A stretch of 64,000 nt of DNA from Bulleidia extructa W1219 (GTDB lineage: Bacteria > Bacillota_I > Bacilli_A > Erysipelotrichales > Erysipelotrichaceae): assembly GCF_000177375.1 (NCBI RefSeq), contig NZ_ADFR01000014.1, positions 1-64,000 on the forward strand. Reading direction: 5' to 3'. Below the pieces are notes generated by a model. It did no database searches, had not been told where the DNA came from, and saw only the letters and a list, made by a program, of their open reading frames with translations. Positions 55,900 through 64,000 of the stretch are shown piece after piece. The position numbers and the translations under genes are program-made. Within the stretch, counting starts at the first letter, position 1. Every line of letters begins with the position of its first letter.

Positions 55900-58527
55900 A
55901 TGTCAATGAAAAAAATAACCGGTAATGAAACGCGTCAATTGTTTTTAGATTTCTTTGCGTCAAAAGGTTGTATGATCGAACCAGGGGCTTCTTTAGTGCC
56001 TCATGATGATCCGACTTTATTATGGATCAATGCCGGAGTGGCGGCTTTAAAGCCTTATTTTGATGGGCGTAAAAAACCGATTAGTCATCGAATCTGCAAT
56101 GCTCAAAAATCCATTCGTACCAATGATATTGAAAATGTGGGGAAAACAGCTCGTCATCATACCTTTTTTGAAATGTTAGGAAATTTTTCTATTGGTGATT
56201 ATTTTAAGGTGGAAGCCATTACTTGGGCTTGGGAATTTTTAACTTCCAAAAAATATATTGGTTTTGAACCAGAACGATTATATGTGACGGTTTATCCGGA
56301 TGATCAAGAAGCCATTGATACTTGGATTAAAGTGGGAATGATACCGAGCCATATTCGTAAAACCGAAGATAACTTTTGGGAAATAGGGCGTGGACCTGGT
56401 GGACCTGATACAGAATTGTATTATGATCGTGGAGAAAAATATGATCCACAAGGAAAAGGGGAAGAATTGTTCTTTCAGGATCTGGAAAATGATCGCTATA
56501 TTGAGGTTTGGAATATTGTCTTTTCTCAATATGATTGTCATCCGGGAGAAATGCCAAGAAGTGAATACCCTGAATTACCACAAAAAAATATTGATACAGG
56601 AATGGGCTTAGAACGCTTGGTGGCTCTGATTCAAGATGGGCAAACCAACTTTGATACGGATTTATTTTTGCCGATTATTCATGCTACGGAAAAATTAGCG
56701 AGTGTTTCTTACCAAGAGGAGAAAGCCAAGATGGCGTATCGTGTGATTGCGGATCATATTCGTACGGTTACGTTTGCGATTGCGGATGGAGCGATGTTTT
56801 CAAATGAAGGCCGTGGCTACATTTTAAGAAGAGTGTTAAGAAGAGCGGTTCGTTTTGGTTTGAAGATTGGTATTGAAAAGGCGTTTATGTACCAATTGGT
56901 GGAAGTGGTCGCTAGAAACATGGAAGCTTATTATCCTTATGTGGTGGAGAAGATAGATTTGATTGCAAGGCTGGTTAAGGTAGAAGAAGAATCATTCCAT
57001 CGCACTTTATCCATGGGAGAAAATCTTTTGCAATCGGCTATGGAACAATATCAATCTGAAAAGAAGTTGCCGGGAGAAGTGGTTTTCCGATTATACGATA
57101 CCTATGGTTTCCCTTTTGAATTAACTAAAGAGATTTCATTTGAGGCAGGATATGAAGTGGATGAAGAAGGTTTTAAAGCTCAGATGGAAGATCAAAAGAA
57201 ACGAGCTCGTCAAGCCCGTGGTGAGATACAGTCCATGCGTGGACAGTCGGAAGATTTGTTAAACTTTCAAACGGAAAGTCATTTTGTGGGCTATGTTCAA
57301 TCAGAAGTTACTTCTAAAATTACGGCGTTATTTAGGAATGGAGAGCGCATTTCATCTTTGCTAGGAGAAGGCGATGTAGTTCTTGCGGAAACAGTTTTCT
57401 ATGCGGAAAGTGGAGGACAATGTGCGGATACCGGTATCTTATGGCTTGGGGATCATAAAATCTACGTGAGTGATGTTCAGAAATCTCCTAATGGTCAATT
57501 CTTACATCATGTGAATAGTGATGTGGAATTGAAAGAGGGAATGGAAGTAAAAGGATGCTTTGATGTTAAAAAACGTGAATTGACACGAGCCAATCATTCT
57601 TCTTTGCACTTATTACAAGCCGCTTTAAAGAAAGTGTTAGGAGATCATGTGGCACAAGCCGGTTCTTATAATTGTCCAGATTATGCCCGTTTTGATTTTA
57701 ATCATTTTGAAAAAATGAGTGAGGAACAATTAAGAGAAGTAGAAAACTTGGTGAATGAAAAGATCATGGCGCATATTCCGGTTACAACTGAAATTTTACC
57801 GATTGAGGAAGCGAAGAAATCAGGGGCGACAGCCTTATTTGATGAAAAATATGGCGATTTTGTTCGTATCGTTACCATGGGAGACTTTTCAAAAGAATTT
57901 TGCGGTGGAACACATGTTAGTAATACCTCAGAACTAGGGCTATTCCATATTGAAAGTGAAGAAAGCGTCGGTTCCGGAATTCGTCGTATTACTTCTACCA
58001 CAAAGAAAGTGGCTTTGCGGCATTTTAAAGAAATGGAAGACTACTTGAAAGAAAGCGCTTCTTTATTCAAGTTGAAGAAATGGAATGCTCTTCAAGATCG
58101 AATTCAAATGGTGTTGGAAGAAAACATGGCTTTACAGCATCAGATCAAAGAATTAAAAGATGAAAAAATGAAGATGGAAAGTGAAGCGGTTTTAGCTAAA
58201 AAAGAAGAAATTCATGGCTTAAATGTACTCATTTTAGAGCTTCATGATCAAGATAATGCCGGTTTGAAGGATTATGCTGTACTGCTAAGAAATAAATTGG
58301 AAAGAGGGTTTGTTCTATTAGCTAATGTTACGAAAGATAAAGTGGTCTATGTGGCAGCGGCCAGTCAAGAGGCGATTGCGGCTGGGGTGAATGCTGGTCA
58401 TATAGTGAAAAAAGTAGCGCAATTAACTGGTGGTCATGGTGGTGGTAAACCGGATTTAGCTCAATCCGGCGGCAAAGAAGTCGATCAAGTGAAATTCGCG
58501 TTAGAAAGTGTTCGTAAATCGCTATAA
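55900..58527 (+). CDS. alaS: Alanine--tRNA ligase
   Basis: The 875-residue enzyme has the class II catalytic core (FLDFFASKGCMIEPGASLVP, HHTFFEMLGNFSIGDYFK, GMGLERLVALIQ), the editing domain with HSSLHLLQAAL and CGGTHVSNTSELG metal-site motifs, and the C-terminal coiled coil and DHHA1 domain (LTGGHGGGKPDLAQSGGK). The length is typical. It is controlled by the T-box leader directly upstream, with GGAGG 7 bases before ATG 55900. Confidence 0.97.
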   Translation: MSMKKITGNETRQLFLDFFASKGCMIEPGASLVPHDDPTLLWINAGVAALKPYFDGRKKPISHRICNAQKSIRTNDIENVGKTARHHTFFEMLGNFSIGDYFKVEAITWAWEFLTSKKYIGFEPERLYVTVYPDDQEAIDTWIKVGMIPSHIRKTEDNFWEIGRGPGGPDTELYYDRGEKYDPQGKGEELFFQDLENDRYIEVWNIVFSQYDCHPGEMPRSEYPELPQKNIDTGMGLERLVALIQDGQTNFDTDLFLPIIHATEKLASVSYQEEKAKMAYRVIADHIRTVTFAIADGAMFSNEGRGYILRRVLRRAVRFGLKIGIEKAFMYQLVEVVARNMEAYYPYVVEKIDLIARLVKVEEESFHRTLSMGENLLQSAMEQYQSEKKLPGEVVFRLYDTYGFPFELTKEISFEAGYEVDEEGFKAQMEDQKKRARQARGEIQSMRGQSEDLLNFQTESHFVGYVQSEVTSKITALFRNGERISSLLGEGDVVLAETVFYAESGGQCADTGILWLGDHKIYVSDVQKSPNGQFLHHVNSDVELKEGMEVKGCFDVKKRELTRANHSSLHLLQAALKKVLGDHVAQAGSYNCPDYARFDFNHFEKMSEEQLREVENLVNEKIMAHIPVTTEILPIEEAKKSGATALFDEKYGDFVRIVTMGDFSKEFCGGTHVSNTSELGLFHIESEESVGSGIRRITSTTKKVALRHFKEMEDYLKESASLFKLKKWNALQDRIQMVLEENMALQHQIKELKDEKMKMESEAVLAKKEEIHGLNVLILELHDQDNAGLKDYAVLLRNKLERGFVLLANVTKDKVVYVAAASQEAIAAGVNAGHIVKKVAQLTGGHGGGKPDLAQSGGKEVDQVKFALESVRKSL

Positions 58528-58584
58528 TCTATTTTTAAAACCAATGAAATTAGTATAGAATGAAAGAAAAAAGGAGGATGTCCT

Positions 58585-58857
58585 ATGAATGAGAAAAATC
58601 GTGAATTAACGGAAACTGTTAGTTTTAATGCAGAAGAGTTGCGTCGTGAAAATATTAAAGAAGTTCTTCAACATGTTGAAAAGGCATTGACAGAAAGAGG
58701 TTATAACGCCATCAATCAAATGGCCGGTTTTTTGATTTCAAATGATCCTGCCTATATTTCTTCACACAATAACGCTCGCAATATCATTCAATCTATTGAA
58801 CGTCATGAGATTATTGAAGAATTGGTTCGTTATTACTTAGAGGGACAAAATAAGTGA
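58585..58857 (+). CDS. ireB: IreB-family regulatory phosphoprotein (UPF0297)
   Basis: The 90-residue protein has the diagnostic segment ERGYNAINQMAGFLISNDPAYISSH and ARNIIQSIERHEIIEELVRYYL. In Enterococcus faecalis IreB is phosphorylated by the PASTA kinase IreK and modulates cephalosporin resistance. Phosphorylated Thr residues near the N-terminus may correspond to the Thr in LTETVSF. The GGAGG site is strong. It overlaps ruvX (GTGA) in the conserved ireB-ruvX-DUF1292 order. A TATAAT overlapping the alaS stop (58523-58528) may be its promoter. Confidence 0.93.
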   Translation: MNEKNRELTETVSFNAEELRRENIKEVLQHVEKALTERGYNAINQMAGFLISNDPAYISSHNNARNIIQSIERHEIIEELVRYYLEGQNK

Positions 58858-59276
58858 GTAAATACCTGGGGTTGGATCTAGGCAGTGTGACGTGTGGCGT
58901 TAGTGCTTCAGAAACGGGTCTTATTGCCCATACGGTAGAAACGATTCGCTTTAAAAATGAAGATTACAATGAAGCTATGGATAAGGTATTAGCCATCATT
59001 GAAAGGGAAAAGCCTGATGAAATTGTGTTAGGCTATCCCTTACTTTTAAATGGTGATGTAGGTCCTAGAGCTCAGTTATCGGAGGAATTCAAGGAAGTCT
59101 TGGAGGAAGAATGCGGGTTACCGGTTCACTTAATGGATGAGCGGTTTACTACGGTAGAGGCGGAAGAAATTCTATTACAAGCAGATATTTCTCGTAAAAA
59201 AAGAAAGAAAAAAATAGATCAATTGGCGGCGGTACAAATTCTCCAATATTATTTAGACCGCATTGGAAAGAGGTAA
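58854..59276 (+). CDS. ruvX: Holliday junction resolvase-like/pre-16S rRNA nuclease YqgF (RuvX)
   Basis: The 140-residue RNase H-fold protein starts at GTG with YLGLDLGSVTCGVSAS, and has VLGYPLLLNGDVGPRAQ, MDERFTTVEAEEIL and KIDQLAAVQIL, with the metal-binding acidic residues in place. YqgF is required for 16S rRNA 5'-end maturation. The start overlaps the ireB stop by 4 bases. Confidence 0.94.
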   Translation: MSKYLGLDLGSVTCGVSASETGLIAHTVETIRFKNEDYNEAMDKVLAIIEREKPDEIVLGYPLLLNGDVGPRAQLSEEFKEVLEEECGLPVHLMDERFTTVEAEEILLQADISRKKRKKKIDQLAAVQILQYYLDRIGKR

Positions 59277-59278
59277 TC

Positions 59279-59521
59279 ATGCAAGAAGATCGTATGTGGA
59301 TACAACTGGAAGATGGAAGTGAAAAAGAGGTTCATATTCTATTCACCTTTGAAAAGGATTTTAAAAACTACGTTGTTTTTGAAGATATTGAAAACAAGGA
59401 TGGTACTGTCTATGCGTATCTTTATGATGAAGATCATCAATTAACCGCTATTCCAATGGAAGATATGGAAATGGTGGAAGAAATGATCGGAGCTTTTAGT
59501 GAGGAGGACGAAGAAGAATGA
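59279..59521 (+). CDS. DUF1292 (YrzB-type) protein
   Basis: The 80-residue acidic protein matches DUF1292: TFEKDFKNYVVFEDIENKDG, VYAYLYDEDHQLTAIP, and an acidic end (EEDEEE). It belongs to the conserved ireB-ruvX-yrzB trio in Bacillota. Its function is unknown. It overlaps mltG by four bases (ATGA). Confidence 0.9.
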   Translation: MQEDRMWIQLEDGSEKEVHILFTFEKDFKNYVVFEDIENKDGTVYAYLYDEDHQLTAIPMEDMEMVEEMIGAFSEEDEEE

Positions 59522-60582
59522 AGAAATTTCTCCGTTTTTTCGTCTTTTTAGGCGTTGTTTTATTGTTAGGGGCTTTTTCATATGGTGGTTATGGCTACGT
59601 AAAGGTTCAACGACCAGTAAGTTCTATTTCTCATAAACAAGTTTTTGTGATTGAGACTAATGAAACACCAAAAACAATTTATAAAAATTTAGAAAAACAA
59701 GGATTGATTTACAACGCGAATTTTGCTCAGTTATACGCTAAAATCCATAAAATAGGTCAATTTAAAGCCGGACACTTTGAAGTGGATCGATCTTGGGATC
59801 TAAAAACTTTAATTATGACTTTATCTGATTTGAAGAAAGCTCAATCCGGCTTAAATAAAGTGAGTATTATTGATGGATATTGGGCAAAGGATATCGCTAA
59901 GGCGATTGCGGCTAAAACTGATCTGCAAGAGAAAGAATTATTGCGACTTTGGAAAGATAAAAATTGGATTAAATCTATTCAACAAAAGTATCCTTTTTTA
60001 ACAAAAGATATTTTTAAAGATTCTATCCGATATTCATTAGAAGGTTATTTGGCGCCAGCGACATATTCGTTTGATCGAAAAATGAGTGCTGAAGGGGTGA
60101 CCAAAGTTATGCTGGATCGTAGTTTGAAAATTTATCGAGAGCATGAAAATGAATTTAAGAAATCTTCATTATCTTTGGCAGAGGTATATACGTTAGCTTC
60201 AATAGTACAATATGAATCTGGTTCTGATTTAAAAGAAGGAAAAGTGATTGCAGGTATTTTCTTGAATCGGTTGAAGGCGAATATGCCGCTAGGTTCTTCT
60301 TCTAGTGTATGTTATGCGATGGATGTGGAAAGAGCGAAAGGGGATTGGAAAGCTTGTGAAGTGAATTCCAAGGTGAAGTCGCCTTATAATACGTATCAAA
60401 ATAAAGGATTACCTCCGGGACCAATCAATCAGCCTGGAGAAATCGCTTTGAAAGCGGTATTGAATCCTGAGAAAACGGATTATTTGTACTTTATGCACGA
60501 TGTCAAAACAGGGAAGGTTTATTACGCTAAAACCTATGAAGAACATCAAAAGAATGTTAAAGAACATTTGGATTTGAAATAA
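59518..60582 (+). CDS. mltG: Endolytic murein transglycosylase MltG
   Basis: The 354-residue protein has an N-terminal transmembrane helix (FFVFLGVVLLLGAFSYGGYGY), the LysM-like YceG region (FVIETNETPKTIYKNLEKQG) and the catalytic domain with ASIVQYESGSDLKEGKVIAG, LGSSSSVCYAMD and NTYQNKGLPPGPINQPGEIA. MltG cleaves nascent glycan strands and sets their length. The catalytic Glu is in QYESG. It overlaps the neighbouring genes at both ends. Confidence 0.94.
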   Translation: MKKFLRFFVFLGVVLLLGAFSYGGYGYVKVQRPVSSISHKQVFVIETNETPKTIYKNLEKQGLIYNANFAQLYAKIHKIGQFKAGHFEVDRSWDLKTLIMTLSDLKKAQSGLNKVSIIDGYWAKDIAKAIAAKTDLQEKELLRLWKDKNWIKSIQQKYPFLTKDIFKDSIRYSLEGYLAPATYSFDRKMSAEGVTKVMLDRSLKIYREHENEFKKSSLSLAEVYTLASIVQYESGSDLKEGKVIAGIFLNRLKANMPLGSSSSVCYAMDVERAKGDWKACEVNSKVKSPYNTYQNKGLPPGPINQPGEIALKAVLNPEKTDYLYFMHDVKTGKVYYAKTYEEHQKNVKEHLDLK

Positions 60583-61043
60583 TGGTTGAAAGCAGCGTTG
60601 TGTATTTATTTCGTGATGATCAAGTTTTGATGTTGTTACGGAATAAAAAGAAGAAAGATGTTAACCAGGGAAAATGGATTGGCGTTGGCGGCAAAAAAGA
60701 GAGGAATGAAACCATAGAAGCGTGTGCTATTCGGGAAGTTTACGAAGAAACAGGTTATTGTGCATTAGATATACAAGAAATGGGCATGATCGATTTTGTA
60801 TATCCAAAGTTTAATCTGGAAAGAATTCATGTGTTTCTTTGTAAAAATTTTGATGGTGAAAAAAGAGAATGTTTAGAAGGTGAATTGCACTGGATTGATC
60901 GTTCAAAAGTTTCTTCATTAAATCTTTGGCCAGGTGATCATTATTTTCTACCAAGGATTTTCATGAAGGATTGTCCCTATTTTCATTATGAAATGAGCTA
61001 TGATGAACGAGGTTCATTGATAAAAGTGAAGGAGTTAATATGA
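60582..61043 (+). CDS. NUDIX hydrolase, MutT/8-oxo-dGTP diphosphatase-like
   Basis: The 153-residue protein has the complete Nudix box GGKKERNETIEACAIREVYE followed by ETGY, after GKWIGVG. The N-terminus (YLFRDDQVLMLLRNKKKKDVN) resembles 8-oxo-dGTP diphosphatases of the MutX/YtkD group. It starts in the mltG stop and overlaps udk by four bases. Substrate is inferred by resemblance. Confidence 0.88.
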   Translation: MVESSVVYLFRDDQVLMLLRNKKKKDVNQGKWIGVGGKKERNETIEACAIREVYEETGYCALDIQEMGMIDFVYPKFNLERIHVFLCKNFDGEKRECLEGELHWIDRSKVSSLNLWPGDHYFLPRIFMKDCPYFHYEMSYDERGSLIKVKELI

Positions 61044-61672
61044 GTAAGCCCATTATTATTGGTATTGCAGGTGGCAGTGCTTCAGGAAAAACCACCATAT
61101 CGAGAACGATTCAAGAACGTTTTAAAGAAAGAACTTCTGTCGTGACGATTCGCCAAGATGATTATTATAAAGATCAATCACATTTAACGATGGAAGAAAG
61201 GATTAAGACCAATTATGATCATCCATTTGCGTTTGATAACGCATTGTTGATTCAACAATTAATGGAATTATTAAATCGTCGATCAATCGAAAAACCAACG
61301 TATGATTTTGTGAATCATACAAGAAGTTCCATGACAGAAGTCGTTCCAGCTTGTGATGTTATTGTGTTAGAGGGCTTATATGTGTTAGAAGAGGAAGAGA
61401 TTCGTTCTCTTTGTGACATCAAGATATTTGTTGAAACCGATGCAGATGTTCGCTTCATTCGTCGCTTGGTTCGTGATGTGAAAGAAAGAGGACGTTCTTT
61501 AGATTCCATTGTCACTCAATATATGACCACCGTTCGTTCCATGCACAATTTATTTGTAGAACCAAGCAAACGTTATGCGGATGTCATCATTCCTGAAGGG
61601 GGTCGTAATACGGTTGCCATTGATTTGATTACGACAAAAATTGATAGTATCCTCAATATAATGATGGTATAA
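61040..61672 (+). CDS. udk: Uridine kinase
   Basis: The 210-residue P-loop kinase phosphorylates uridine and cytidine. Walker A is GIAGGSASGKTT, and RQDDYYKD, NYDHPFAFD and FVETDADVRFIRRLVRDVKE are typical for Udk. The ATG overlaps the nudix stop. The stop codon lies within the -10 box of greA. In many Bacillota udk also precedes greA. Confidence 0.96.
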   Translation: MSKPIIIGIAGGSASGKTTISRTIQERFKERTSVVTIRQDDYYKDQSHLTMEERIKTNYDHPFAFDNALLIQQLMELLNRRSIEKPTYDFVNHTRSSMTEVVPACDVIVLEGLYVLEEEEIRSLCDIKIFVETDADVRFIRRLVRDVKERGRSLDSIVTQYMTTVRSMHNLFVEPSKRYADVIIPEGGRNTVAIDLITTKIDSILNIMMV

Positions 61673-61673
61673 T
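61668..61673 (+). promoter_or_regulatory. Extended -10 promoter of greA overlapping the udk stop
   Basis: TGGTATAAT (hexamer 61668-61673) includes the udk TAA stop and lies 22 bases before the greA ATG. A TTGATA is 21 bases upstream, too far for an ideal -35. Confidence 0.5.
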
Positions 61674-61695
61674 TTAACGGATTAAGGAGTAGTTT

Positions 61696-62169
61696 ATGTC
61701 GGAAAATAAAATTTACGTTACCCAAGAAGGCCTTAAAAAATTACAAGATGAATATAATCATCTTGTTCATGTTGTTCGTGAACAAGTGAAAACGGAATTG
61801 GCAGAAGCTCGTGCGCAAGGCGACTTAAGTGAAAATGCGGATTATGACGCTGCTCGTGAAATGCAAGCACAAGTGGAAGCTCGGATTGCGGAGTTAGAAA
61901 TCAATCTTCAAAATTACGTTTTAATTGATACGACGAAGACGAAAGATTCTACTACCGTTCGCATTGGTGCCACCGTTCAATTGGAATTTTTAGATACCAA
62001 AGAAGTGAACGAATATATGATTGTCGGTTCTACGGAGGCTGATCCTTTAAATGGTAAGTTATCAAACGAAACGCCTTTGGCTCAAGCTATTTTAGAGCAT
62101 AAAGTGGGAGATACCGTTTTTGTTAACGTAGGGAAGCCATATCAAGTGATTATTATTTCGGTTAAATAA
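61696..62169 (+). CDS. greA: Transcription elongation factor GreA
   Basis: The 157-residue factor rescues backtracked RNA polymerase. The N-terminal coiled coil has KIYVTQEGLKKLQDEYNHLV and the tip acidic pair in GDLSENADYDAAREMQ. The C-terminal FKBP-like domain ends VFVNVGKPYQVIIISV. The AAGGAG site is good. It is likely transcribed from its own promoter and may continue into comEA. Confidence 0.96.
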   Translation: MSENKIYVTQEGLKKLQDEYNHLVHVVREQVKTELAEARAQGDLSENADYDAAREMQAQVEARIAELEINLQNYVLIDTTKTKDSTTVRIGATVQLEFLDTKEVNEYMIVGSTEADPLNGKLSNETPLAQAILEHKVGDTVFVNVGKPYQVIIISVK

Positions 62170-62213
62170 GGGTTTTAAAATTAGAAGGGAATACGATAAG
62201 AGGGGTGTTTCGA

Positions 62214-62669
62214 ATGAAACGGTTGCTTATCGTTTTTTTATGTCTTCTTTCTTTTTGCCAATCGCAATCATATATTGATTTTCGTGAGATCAATCAAGAC
62301 AAAATTCATATTGTGATTGTTACAGAACAACAGGAAAGAAAGGAAATGATGGTAAAAGTGAATAGTACCATCAAAGATATCGCCAAGATGATTCCGATTG
62401 ACTTTCAGAAACGAAGATATAATCCAAATCAAGTTCTCCATGACGGAGATGTCTTGTTTTTAAATTCAAAAGTGCCTTCAAAGATCTCTTTAAATGAAGC
62501 CGACTTAAAAGAATTGATGAAGCTAAAAGGTGTTGGTAAAAAGATGGCACAAAGAATTTTAGAATATCGGAAAGAAAAAGGTCTTTTTCAAAAATTAGAA
62601 GATTTACAGAAGGTAAAAGGAATCGGAGACAAGAAATATGAAGAACTCAAAGATCAGATTACTTTATAA
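62214..62669 (+). CDS. comEA: Competence DNA receptor ComEA
   Basis: ATG 62214 after GAGGGG gives 151 residues; GTG 62205 is too close to the site. An N-terminal hydrophobic segment (RLLIVFLCLLSFCQS) anchors or exports the protein. A shortened SLBB-like middle is followed by two helix-hairpin-helix motifs, LNEADLKELMKLKGVGKKMA and DLQKVKGIGDKKYEELK, that bind double-stranded DNA. The protein is shorter than many ComEA (about 200 residues). It overlaps comEC by 32 bases, the usual partner for DNA uptake. Confidence 0.92.
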   Translation: MKRLLIVFLCLLSFCQSQSYIDFREINQDKIHIVIVTEQQERKEMMVKVNSTIKDIAKMIPIDFQKRRYNPNQVLHDGDVLFLNSKVPSKISLNEADLKELMKLKGVGKKMAQRILEYRKEKGLFQKLEDLQKVKGIGDKKYEELKDQITL

Positions 62670-64000
62670 AATTATTCAGGAATCTTCTTTAGAAATAGCG
62701 ATATTTTCTATTTGTATTTATATGTCACCTTATCGACTTTTTTCAGTATTGGCCTCGTGCCTTTATTTTTTACTAAAGTATCATCAAATGATGTATATGC
62801 TTGTGTTTCCTTTGTTGATATTCCCTTGTCTTATTCAAATACCCATTCAATTAAACCATTTGACTTTGATTGAGAAAAGAGAGGCTTCTTCTCTTATGTT
62901 AGATTCCTTTGGTCAAACCGTCCTGGTTCGAAAAACTGTTGAAGATCCTTTAGGAAGTAGCTATTCCATAAAAGGAAAGATAGAAAAAATAGATAGGAAA
63001 GATTTCTTTTCACTTCCTTTTCAAACTCAAAGACCCAGCCTCAAACCGAAAGTAATAAAGAGACTTCAAAAAGGACAGGGATACTTGGCTTATTTTGAAA
63101 AAAGAATAAAAGAAGTGCCGTTACCATATCAAAGATTTTTTCAATCAATTTTATTAGGTTATTACCAAAAAGGTTGTTTTCATGGTTTTGCTTGGATTGG
63201 ATTTGTTAAATTGCTTTCTTCATTTTTTCGATATCGTTTGGATAATATCCAAAGAAAAGGAATGGAAATGGGATTGTATAGTTTGATTTTAGGTTTTTTA
63301 AAGTACCACCCTTTACTGGTTTTATATCTATTTCGCCATTTGATTTCTTTTTTAAAATGGGAAAGGTCGGATCAATATGGTTTACTACTGTATGGTAGCT
63401 TATTACTATTTCATCAAGAATTATTATCCTTGGGAATTTTAGTTTCTTTATTTTATCAAAGTGAATTTCTTTGGCGTTTGAAGAAAAAGGAGGCGTTTTG
63501 TTTACGGCTTTTATGGTCTATGTATGTCTTTGGTTCTTTTCGAATTGAATTATCCATCGGTTTTTCTTTTTTTCGTAAAGTACAAGCTTTTATGTATTTG
63601 AGTTGTTTGTTTTATTTATGGACAAAGCTGCCTATTTTTTTGGAACTGATTCAACTATACATCAAGCAATCGCTTTTTTTAGAAAGTTTTCGGATTGGGT
63701 ATTCTTTTTCTTGGTTATGGTGGATTTTTATTTTTTTAGCTTTATCCATGAAAAGAAAAATAATTTATCTGGGAATATGTCTCTTTTTGATGATGATGAA
63801 TACTTATCTTTATCGTCAAGTTTTAGTGTTGAGCTTGCAAGGATTACCATTAATGGTGTTACAGGAAGGTAGAAAAATAAGGGTTATTCATGCTGGTCAA
63901 CAGCTAGATTCTTTTTTAGAAAATTACCAAAAGAAGTTTCCTTTTCAAGATTATGTATTGGTGGATGGAAGAAAAAAAGTTTTTGAAATAAGATGCCAAA
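62638..64000 (+). CDS. comEC: ComEC-like DNA uptake channel, 3' end outside the window
   Basis: A frame open from ATG 62638 (GGAG 9 bases upstream) to the window edge gives 454 visible residues. It begins with hydrophobic helices, an OB-like external region with LDSFGQTVLVRKTVEDPLGS and SLKPKVIKRLQKGQGYLAYF, and then a long multi-helix competence domain (SILLGYYQKGCFHGFAWIGF onward). The usual HLLAISG-type motif is replaced by FAWIGFVKLL, so it is divergent. The visible end (DYVLVDGRKKVFEIRCQ) may lead toward the beta-lactamase-like domain. Position after comEA gives the best support. Confidence 0.8.
   Translation, partial: MKNSKIRLLYKIIQESSLEIAIFSICIYMSPYRLFSVLASCLYFLLKYHQMMYMLVFPLLIFPCLIQIPIQLNHLTLIEKREASSLMLDSFGQTVLVRKTVEDPLGSSYSIKGKIEKIDRKDFFSLPFQTQRPSLKPKVIKRLQKGQGYLAYFEKRIKEVPLPYQRFFQSILLGYYQKGCFHGFAWIGFVKLLSSFFRYRLDNIQRKGMEMGLYSLILGFLKYHPLLVLYLFRHLISFLKWERSDQYGLLLYGSLLLFHQELLSLGILVSLFYQSEFLWRLKKKEAFCLRLLWSMYVFGSFRIELSIGFSFFRKVQAFMYLSCLFYLWTKLPIFLELIQLYIKQSLFLESFRIGYSFSWLWWIFIFLALSMKRKIIYLGICLFLMMMNTYLYRQVLVLSLQGLPLMVLQEGRKIRVIHAGQQLDSFLENYQKKFPFQDYVLVDGRKKVFEIRCQ

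Noticed and set aside
63603-63872. Plus-strand frame of 89 codons near the right edge
   Set aside because: It is an alternative frame inside comEC, which remains open from 62638 to the window end.
1-64000. CRISPR array, prophage or integrative element
   Set aside because: No regularly spaced repeats, integrase, capsid or conjugation genes were found; codon pattern and strand bias are uniform.

Overview
The window is AT-rich DNA of a monoderm, low-GC Gram-positive bacterium (Bacillota). An Erysipelotrichia-type lineage is my best guess, but no 16S gene is present to settle it. Signs of a Bacillota host are strong AGGAGG ribosome binding sites, TTG/GTG starts, a tRNA-dependent T-box leader in front of alaS, an L20-type leader in front of infC, Spx, IreB, FemABX-type ligases, a BspA-like LRR protein and a Tad pilus locus without a secretin. 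TGA is used as a stop, so the standard bacterial code applies. Almost every gene is on the + strand; gltX and trpS are the only clear minus-strand genes. No gap without a gene exceeds about 300 bases, and I see no insertion sequence, prophage or CRISPR array.

Layout. 1-2429: 3' part of a large LRR/Ig-like surface protein. 2497-11993: a complete monoderm Tad/Flp pilus operon (prepilin peptidase in two overlapping frames, two Flp pilins, two TadE-like and one TadG-like pseudopilin, CpaB, CpaE, CpaF, TadB, TadC, a DUF192 protein and a coiled-coil protein) with its own promoter and terminator. 12030-12972: an orphan gene of unknown function. 12978-27959: the rimP-nusA-rnpM-infB-rbfA and truB-ribF translation cluster, interrupted between rbfA and truB by a compact type VII secretion-like module (two WXG100-size proteins, an SLH-like lipoprotein and a one-ATPase EssC-like protein). 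It is followed by an rRNA methyltransferase, a RelA/SpoT-like protein and an Asp23-family protein. 28023-31919: a membrane cassette (UbiA/DPPR-synthase-like prenyltransferase, acyltransferase, large polytopic protein, GtrA). 31964-33425: infC-rpmI-rplT under an L20-type leader and attenuator, then tRNA-Glu(CUC). 33430-38362: two FemABX ligases and a secreted C69 dipeptidase. 38536-44794: gltX, tRNA-Gln(CUG) and a run of housekeeping and membrane genes. 44825-46260: an unknown gene, an Imm70-like immunity protein and a decayed stretch. 46291-50738: a guanidino-amino-acid cluster (two DDAH-like hydrolases flanking an antiporter and an ornithine/alanine-racemase-family enzyme). 50760-64000: trpS, spx, mnmA, recD2, T-box-alaS, ireB-ruvX-DUF1292-mltG-nudix-udk, greA, comEA and the 5' part of comEC.

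The observations most worth following are: (i) a (CTTT)4 tract exactly where the prepilin peptidase changes frame, where loss of one unit would fuse both parts into one 224-residue enzyme, so Tad pilus biogenesis could be phase-variable; (ii) the minimal type VII-like module embedded in the nusA-truB gene order, with an SLH-like lipoprotein in place of the usual EsaA/EssA/EssB parts; (iii) the duplicated amidinohydrolase, antiporter and racemase cluster, which lacks arcB and arcC and could describe an arginine-to-ornithine route through successive hydrolases; (iv) a UbiA + GtrA + polytopic membrane protein set recalling the mycobacterial arabinofuranose-donor system; and (v) probable leaderless transcripts for truB, rdgB and mnmA.
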